Assembly (NCBI RefSeq): GCF_900167345.1
Contig: NZ_FUXB01000006.1
Coordinates: forward strand, 186,001-250,000
Direction: 5' to 3'
Length of the DNA: 64,000 bases
Source: Vibrio cincinnatiensis DSM 19608
GTDB lineage: Bacteria; Pseudomonadota; Gammaproteobacteria; Enterobacterales; Vibrionaceae
This document shows, piece after piece, positions 58,678 through 64,000 of the stretch (positions are counted from its first letter, which is position 1; each line of letters opens with the position of its first letter). The position numbers and the translations under genes were made by a program. The notes beneath the pieces were generated by a model. It saw only the letters and a list, made by a program, of their open reading frames with translations, did no database searches and was not told the DNA's origin.

Positions 58678-58768
58678 TGGCGGAGAGATAGGGATTTGAA
58701 CCCTAGATACGCTATTAACGTACGCCGGTTTTCAAGACCGGTGCTTTCAACCACTCAGCCATCTCTCC
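58678..58768 (-). tRNA. tRNA-Ser (anticodon UGA)
   Basis: The minus strand starts GGAGAGATGGCTGAGTGG and ends with encoded CCA. The anticodon loop reads CTTGAAA (anticodon TGA), a long variable arm follows, and the T arm contains GGTTCAAATCC. It is 91 nt, as expected for a serine tRNA. Confidence 0.97.
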
Positions 58769-59096
58769 ATTACGGGCGCTATCATATTGATTGAAATAAG
58801 GTTTGTAAAGTCTTTCATCGGGTTTCCATTACGGTTTATATCAAACATGTGTATTCATAATAAAAATACATTGTTGGTGTTTTCATTCAATTTTGTGATT
58901 TTTGCATAAATCGGTTAAGTGATCACTCTAAGGGGGGAGTTTCTAATAAAATAATGTTTTATTAATAACTGTTTGTTTATTAAAAGGAAATGGTGGTTTG
59001 GTATACACATGTACGCAATAAAGTATTTGCGAATTACTGTGAAGTACTTCAAAATTAGTCCATTGGCAGTGCTTCTTTGTTAAGAATGAGGTTTTG
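58769..59096. other. intergenic region between tRNA-Ser and MaoC-like gene
   Basis: About 330 bp, AT-rich, with no credible gene. Holds the divergent promoters for tRNA-Ser and the hydratase gene. Confidence 0.5.
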
Positions 59097-59768
59097 ATGA
59101 AAGTTACCGATCTTTTAAAGCATCGAGCTGAAAATTTGGTCAAGAACACGGAATTTAAGCAATGGATGTCGCCAACCGTACGTGAGTATTGGGATGGCTT
59201 TTTAGATAGAGCGAACAGTCGTCAGCTTTTTTCATGGGTAAAAGAGTTTCACCAGCCCGCCAATGAAGAAGTCAATCTGGTTCCTGACATTGAATTAAAA
59301 CCAGAAGCCCAAGCACTTTATGAAGAATTGACGAGTAAGCTGGGTGAAGTGATTCATACTGGCGATTGGCTTATGGTCGATCAACAGCGTATCAATCAGT
59401 TTGGTGATGTCACTGAAGATTTACAGTGGATTCATACGGATCCTGAGCGTGCAGCGGTAGAGTCTCCATTTAAAACAACCATCGCTCATGGTTTTTTGAC
59501 ACTAGCGTTGTTACCCAAATTAACGGACAGTGTGGATGCGGATAAACCTTTATTTCCTTCTGCTAAGCTGGTGGTCAATATCGGGTTGAATTCCGTTCGT
59601 TTTCCTTATCCTGTTAAGGCGGGTAATCGTCTTCGGGCTGTGAGCACGTTGTCAAAAGTGACCCCCGTGAGAAAAGGGTTAGAGATTGAGCGTGAGATTA
59701 AAGTGGAGATTGAAGGGGTTCGGCGGCCAGCTTGTATTGTGGTTTCTGTGATCCAACTACATTTTTAA
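59097..59768 (+). CDS. MaoC-family hydratase
   Basis: The predicted 223-residue protein has an N-terminal helical part (about 75 residues) and a hot-dog fold domain with the hydratase-2 motif DVTEDLQWIHTDPERA and IAHGFLTLALLP. Such enzymes hydrate enoyl-CoA; the natural substrate is unknown. ATG 59097 is preferred over an upstream in-frame TTG. Monocistronic. Confidence 0.88.
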   Translation: MKVTDLLKHRAENLVKNTEFKQWMSPTVREYWDGFLDRANSRQLFSWVKEFHQPANEEVNLVPDIELKPEAQALYEELTSKLGEVIHTGDWLMVDQQRINQFGDVTEDLQWIHTDPERAAVESPFKTTIAHGFLTLALLPKLTDSVDADKPLFPSAKLVVNIGLNSVRFPYPVKAGNRLRAVSTLSKVTPVRKGLEIEREIKVEIEGVRRPACIVVSVIQLHF

Positions 59769-59899
59769 TCTGAATCGGGTATTAGAAGGGGAGCTTTGGC
59801 TCCCCTTTGTTGTATGAATGAGAGAATCGCATAAGGATCATAGACTCTTTTGTTTATTCGGGTGATACTCAACGAAACACAATGGCATCAGAGGGAGTT

Positions 59900-60256
59900 A
59901 TGGCGGTCATTAATTTGCTGCAACGTCAGATAGAGAAAAGGGCGGAATGGGTTTGCCAAAGCCGAAACCAAAGTTTGCCAGTAGAGTTGGGGAAATCAAG
60001 TTACGAGCCCATTGATAATGGGGTGCAGTTTATTTTGCATCACTACAAGCTTGATTCAAACCAGTGTGATTATACCAGTATTGTTGCCAGAGTGATTTGG
60101 GAAGAAGAAGATAGCCTGTGGGCTTTGTATGTACCGGCTGAACCAACAGGGGCTGAGTATCAATGGATTCCTTACCCTTATTTATCAAAAAGCATCGATT
60201 TAACCGCACTGATCCGAGAAATTGAAAAAGACCCCAAATCTTATTTTTGGTCATAG
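59900..60256 (+). CDS. DUF3024 family protein
   Basis: The predicted 118-residue protein has an N-terminal helix (LLQRQIEKRAEWVCQSRN) and a beta-rich part with VARVIWEEEDSLWALYVP and a final EIEKDPKSYFWS, matching the layout of DUF3024. Function unknown. ATG 59900 follows GAGGGAG, so the ATG at 59882 is rejected. Confidence 0.8.
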   Translation: MAVINLLQRQIEKRAEWVCQSRNQSLPVELGKSSYEPIDNGVQFILHHYKLDSNQCDYTSIVARVIWEEEDSLWALYVPAEPTGAEYQWIPYPYLSKSIDLTALIREIEKDPKSYFWS

Positions 60257-60297
60257 GAATGTTGTTTTACTAACTTTTTATTAATTGTTGAATAAAA

Positions 60298-60322
60298 AAA
60301 CAGGCACATATAGTGCCTGTTT
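60298..60322 (-). terminator. terminator after rnb
   Basis: AAACAGGCAC and GTGCCTGTTT (60298-60307 and 60313-60322) form a 10-bp stem; on the minus strand a T run follows. It could also stop the convergent DUF3024 transcript. Confidence 0.9.
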
Positions 60323-60351
60323 AGGTGGTAAGCGAACATTGGTGATGTTAT

Positions 60352-62352
60352 TTATGCTGCCGGGCTGGCTGATTCAGTTTGAGCAGAAGGAGAATCTGCA
60401 AAGACCTGAGTGGGTTTAGCGACGATGTTACGGTTATCTAGATTCACTTCACTTAACACGACTTCTAAGGTATCACCTAACTGATAAACCAAAGTATTAT
60501 CAATGGTTACCGTTCCCTCCTCACCATTACAGACAAGACGTTCTTTATTGTCTAAAATCAGTGCTCCAGGAATAAAAGCCATTGCGCCATTGTCTAATAA
60601 ACGGACACGCATCCCGGGTCGGTTGATATCAAAGATCTCAGCCATAAAGCGGGTTTGCTTATTCGGCTCATCCGCCAGTGTTCGGGCATATAACCAATCG
60701 GCCACATTTCGTTCTGCAATTTTGTGATGTTTACGGTGGAGGGCCAGCTCTTCTCCTAGGTTTTCATCAGGAATTTGTTCAGGTTGTTTTCCCATTATGT
60801 GTGCTTTAAGCATACGGTGATTCACCATATCGCCATATTTACGGATAGGTGAAGTCCACGTCGCATAAATGTCTAACCCCATAGCGAAGTGAGGTAATGG
60901 CTGGTTGCCAATTTCACTGTAACTTTGGAATTTTCGCATTCGGTTATCAAGGTATGATGTAGGTTGTTTCGCAAGCCAGCGACGTAAAGCAGCAAAACCG
61001 TCAAGGGTTGCCAGAGTGGCTTCATCAAACTCCGCCCCATGGTTTTTCACCAGAGTTACCACATCGGCGATTTTGTCGGTTTTAAAACCTGCGTGAGTAT
61101 TAAATACGCCGCAACCAAACGTTGACTGTAATACTTTACCCGCACAGATATTCGCTGTGATCATCGCTTCTTCTACTAGGCGATTAGCACTACGTCTGAG
61201 ATCGGCGTGAATAGCAATTACGTCATTGTCTTCGTTTAATTCAAAGCGGTAGTCTGGGCGATCAGGGAAGACAACGGCTTGGGTTTCACGCCAAGCGGAT
61301 CGTAGCTGAGAAAATTCATAAAGGTCTCGGACGACTTGGGCAATGGTCTCAATGGGTTGCCAAGTTGAGTGACCTGTTTCTAACCAATCAGAGACTTGCT
61401 CGTAAACGAGGCGAGCATGTGAGCGAATATTGGCAGCAAAAAAATGCATATCATCATTGATAGTGCCATCTTCATTGACGGTTAATGTACAACAAAGCAC
61501 TGGGCGAATTTCATTTTCGATCAGAGAGCATAGGTTATCGGCTAAATCACGGGGGAGCATCGGAATATTTCTCCCCGGTAGATAAATAGTAAATCCTCGT
61601 TCACGGGCAACGTTGTCCATTGGATCATTTGCGGTAATATAAGCGGTAGGATCGGCGATAGCGATCGTGACTTCAAAACCGCCTTCTTCCCGCTTCTTAG
61701 CATACAGTGCATCATCCATGTCTTTGGTGGATTCACCATCAATCGTCACAAAAGGTAGATGAGTTAAGTCGACACGTTGTAAGTCGTCGTCATCCTGTAA
61801 CTGCCAGTGATCGCACCCAGCGGGTTCTGAATTTGGCAAATCGTTTTCTGCTAATGTGACCCACCAAGGGGCAATTTTATCGTCAGCGTCAGTAATTTTT
61901 TCTGTAATTTCGACAAAGAAACCACTATCTCCCTTGAGCGGATGGCGAGTGAGTGTTGCTACGACCCAATCACCTTCGTTGACTTCTTCCGGGTTTAGGC
62001 CTTTTTGTGTTTTGGCTTTGAAGGTGTTTTTCTTCAACTGAGGATGGTCTGGCGTTACATTAAGTTTCCCTTTATGGAGCTTAACCCGGCCAATAAATCG
62101 AGTCAGAGCTGGCTCTAGCAGTTCTTGTGGCTCCGCTACTTCACGCTCGTTTTCGGTACGAATAATGGCGACGACTTTATCGCCATGTAGGCACTTTTTC
62201 ATATAAGGTGGTGGTATAAAAAAGCTGGTTTTATTATCCACTTCAAGAAAACCATAGCCTTTATCAGTCGCTTTGATCTGGCCTTCTTTCTTAGGGAGAT
62301 TTTCTTGAATTTGTTGTTTGAGCTGGGCAAGTAGCGGGTTATTTTGGAACAT
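60352..62352 (-). CDS. rnb: exoribonuclease II
   Basis: The 666-residue protein has two N-terminal cold-shock-like domains ([14 protein letters not shown] at about residues 28-41), the RNB catalytic domain with [18 protein letters not shown] (metal-binding Asp residues) and a C-terminal S1 domain (about residues 560-645). It degrades single-stranded RNA from the 3' end. Slightly longer than E. coli RNase II (644), with a Ser/Ala-rich tail. Monocistronic. Confidence 0.96.
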   Translation of the reverse strand: MFQNNPLLAQLKQQIQENLPKKEGQIKATDKGYGFLEVDNKTSFFIPPPYMKKCLHGDKVVAIIRTENEREVAEPQELLEPALTRFIGRVKLHKGKLNVTPDHPQLKKNTFKAKTQKGLNPEEVNEGDWVVATLTRHPLKGDSGFFVEITEKITDADDKIAPWWVTLAENDLPNSEPAGCDHWQLQDDDDLQRVDLTHLPFVTIDGESTKDMDDALYAKKREEGGFEVTIAIADPTAYITANDPMDNVARERGFTIYLPGRNIPMLPRDLADNLCSLIENEIRPVLCCTLTVNEDGTINDDMHFFAANIRSHARLVYEQVSDWLETGHSTWQPIETIAQVVRDLYEFSQLRSAWRETQAVVFPDRPDYRFELNEDNDVIAIHADLRRSANRLVEEAMITANICAGKVLQSTFGCGVFNTHAGFKTDKIADVVTLVKNHGAEFDEATLATLDGFAALRRWLAKQPTSYLDNRMRKFQSYSEIGNQPLPHFAMGLDIYATWTSPIRKYGDMVNHRMLKAHIMGKQPEQIPDENLGEELALHRKHHKIAERNVADWLYARTLADEPNKQTRFMAEIFDINRPGMRVRLLDNGAMAFIPGALILDNKERLVCNGEEGTVTIDNTLVYQLGDTLEVVLSEVNLDNRNIVAKPTQVFADSPSAQTESASPAA

Positions 62353-62945
62353 GCTTATTTATAAACCTATGATTTGTCGTTAGGAGATTCGGTTTCCTCA
62401 GCCTCTCCGATAGGCATTTCCCACAGCTTATGCTGCTTGATTTTTTTTGGGGAAAGGCGACTCGCGTCTGCGGGGTTATGGTACTGGGCTAAGCTAGAAA
62501 AGTATAGTTATCTTATGAAGCGTCTACGTATTATCTCACTTGGAAAGTGAAGGAAGATTGGGCAAAGAACGGGGGTTATAAATGTCAACCAAAGTCATGG
62601 TTAGAGAGGTAAAGTGGGAGTAGAAGAGTCTATTGCCAAGGTGAATTGGGCATAAAGGGAGAAATTTATGAATGAGATGGTGAATGTATATGAATAGATC
62701 CAATGGCTTGAGTGATATAAGTTGGGTATTTTCCCATCATTAAGAAAAATTATGTGATGAATTTCAATTTTTTCTGGCTTTTTTTATGCTTTTAAGGAAT
62801 AATCCGCGTCCCTTAGATGTCCCTAGTGGCTTGATGCTTTTTAATACTCATCCGCATCTGAACGGAATCAGCTCTTCTTTAGGATTGGTTGGAAAATGGT
62901 ATAGCACGTGGGACCTTAGTTATTTTTTATTTTAGTGGGAACCCC
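62353..62945. other. intergenic region with deaD leader
   Basis: About 590 bp between divergent rnb and deaD. A minus-strand frame (62367-62507) stays open for 47 codons and reads like protein (for example KKIKQHKLWEMPIGE) but lacks a good start. The right half is likely promoter and long 5' leader of deaD, as for other cold-shock genes; I cannot place the start site. Confidence 0.5.
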
Positions 62946-64000
62946 ATGCAAGAAACCGTCATTCAATTTAGTGACTTAGCACTAAACAGTGCCATCCTTT
63001 CCGCCCTAAACGAAATGGGCTTTGTTTCACCAACTCCAATCCAAGCTGCTGCCATTCCTTTTCTACTTGAAGGCCGTGATGCGTTAGGTAAAGCTCAAAC
63101 GGGTACAGGTAAAACTGCCGCTTTCTCTTTACCACTTTTGAACAAGTTGGATCTTAACCAATATAAGCCTCAGGCGATTGTTATGGCCCCAACTCGTGAG
63201 TTAGCCATTCAAGTGGCTGCCGAAGTGAAGACTCTTGGCCAAAATATCAAAGGCCTAAAAGTATTAGAAATTTACGGTGGTGCTTCCATCGTTGATCAAA
63301 TGCGAGCTTTAAAAGCTGGAGCTCATATTGTTGTCGGTACTCCTGGTCGTGTGAAAGACTTAATCACTCGTGAACGTTTACATCTTGATGAATGTCATAC
63401 TTTCGTTTTGGATGAAGCCGATGAAATGCTCAAAATGGGTTTTGTCGACGACGTTACTTGGATTATGGAACAATCGCCAGATACGGCTCAACGCGTTCTT
63501 TTCTCTGCAACAATGCCACCGATGGTGAAAGACATTGTTGACCGCTTCTTACGTAACCCTGCGCGTGTTGATGTTGCGGGTTCAAACCAGACGGTTGCGA
63601 AAGTTGAACAACAATACTGGGTGGTAAAAGGTGTTGAAAAAGACGAAGCGATGGCGCGTCTGCTTGAAACAGAAGAAACCGACGCTTCTATTGTTTTCGT
63701 TCGTACTCGTCAAGATACTGAACGTTTAGCCGATTGGTTATGTGCCCGAGGCTTTAAAGCGGCGGCATTACATGGTGATATTCCTCAATCTTTACGTGAA
63801 CGTACCGTTGATCACATCAAACAAGGTGTCATTGATATATTAGTAGCAACGGATGTTGTTGCTCGAGGCCTTGATGTACCGCGCATTACTCACGTATTTA
63901 ACTACGATATTCCATTTGATGTCGAATCTTACATCCACCGTATTGGCCGTACAGGCCGTGCTGGACGTAAAGGTAAAGCGATTCTATTAGTTCGTACTAA
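62946..64000 (+). CDS. deaD: DEAD-box RNA helicase DeaD/CsdA (3' truncated by window edge)
   Basis: About 351 residues are visible. All core helicase motifs appear in order: the Q motif FVSPTPIQ, motif I AQTGTGKT, PTRELA, GGASI, TPGR, motif II DEAD, SAT, IVFVRTR, TDVVARGLDVP and HRIGRTGRAGR. The Q-motif spacing and the start FSDLALNSAILSALNEMG match DeaD/CsdA, which helps ribosome assembly and mRNA turnover in the cold. The C-terminal RNA-binding extension lies beyond the window. Confidence 0.93.
   Translation, partial: MQETVIQFSDLALNSAILSALNEMGFVSPTPIQAAAIPFLLEGRDALGKAQTGTGKTAAFSLPLLNKLDLNQYKPQAIVMAPTRELAIQVAAEVKTLGQNIKGLKVLEIYGGASIVDQMRALKAGAHIVVGTPGRVKDLITRERLHLDECHTFVLDEADEMLKMGFVDDVTWIMEQSPDTAQRVLFSATMPPMVKDIVDRFLRNPARVDVAGSNQTVAKVEQQYWVVKGVEKDEAMARLLETEETDASIVFVRTRQDTERLADWLCARGFKAAALHGDIPQSLRERTVDHIKQGVIDILVATDVVARGLDVPRITHVFNYDIPFDVESYIHRIGRTGRAGRKGKAILLVRT

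Noticed and set aside
62367-62507. Minus-strand open frame of 47 codons upstream of rnb
   Set aside because: The sequence looks protein-like, but there is no suitable start codon or ribosome site; it could be a remnant and is mentioned only under the intergenic region.

Overview
The window reads as a chromosomal segment of a Vibrio or close relative (Vibrionaceae). The evidence is gene content: an ectABC-ask ectoine operon, a Csr-type small RNA preceded by a UvrY/VarA-like site, panF-yhdT, norR-norVW, hcp-hcr, and AT-rich intergenic DNA with an ERIC-like repeat. I cannot name the species. From memory, several of these genes (ect, deaD, csp) lie on chromosome II in V. cholerae, so a secondary chromosome is plausible but unproven.

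Bases 1-18.5 kb form a beta-mannan utilisation locus. It holds the end of an ABC-transporter ATPase, a LacI-type regulator, a phosphomannomutase, two GH130 mannoside phosphorylases, a LamB-like porin, two chemoreceptors, mannose-6-phosphate isomerase, an SGNH esterase, a lipoprotein GH5 mannanase, a solute-binding protein and a secreted GH5 mannanase with two CBM10 modules. The pathway can be read from the genes. Outer-membrane and secreted mannanases cut mannan, the porin and ABC importer take up oligosaccharides, GH130 enzymes release mannose-1-phosphate, phosphomannomutase makes mannose-6-phosphate, and ManA makes fructose-6-phosphate. Similar LacI-type palindromes (half-site GTTACGATTT) lie before the regulator, the mutase operon, the porin, one mannanase and the solute-binding protein. 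A degraded end of a second manA lies after the second chemoreceptor. Permeases and a mannobiose epimerase are not in the window.

18.5-21.1 kb is an accessory patch: a possible decayed ORF, then an operon of two related exported proteins and a class-3 lipase that looks like an orphan effector-immunity module. 21.4-38.9 kb is mostly housekeeping: panF-yhdT, a cold-shock protein, yghU, an amino-acid exporter with an Lrp regulator and a LysE exporter, hcp-hcr, a long-form GAPDH, dCMP deaminase, the Csr small RNA, OsmC/YddG, a cation transporter, a LysR regulator and a methyltransferase.

39.3-43 kb is ectABC-ask. 43-46 kb carries a small unknown gene, a YibE/F protein and an alkaline phosphatase. 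46.2-53.7 kb is a divergent beta-glucoside PTS region with a BglG antiterminator and three RAT/terminator modules, one before bglG and two in tandem before the second transporter, followed by a phospho-beta-glucosidase and a porin.

53.8-58.7 kb is the nitric-oxide detoxification cluster norR-norVW, with three NorR sites and a sigma-54 promoter, plus a decayed YeaR/TehB-like (DUF1971) gene. It lies between two identical 28-bp hairpins, one next to tRNA-Ser(UGA). The window ends with a MaoC-like hydratase, a DUF3024 protein, RNase II and the start of the cold-shock helicase deaD.
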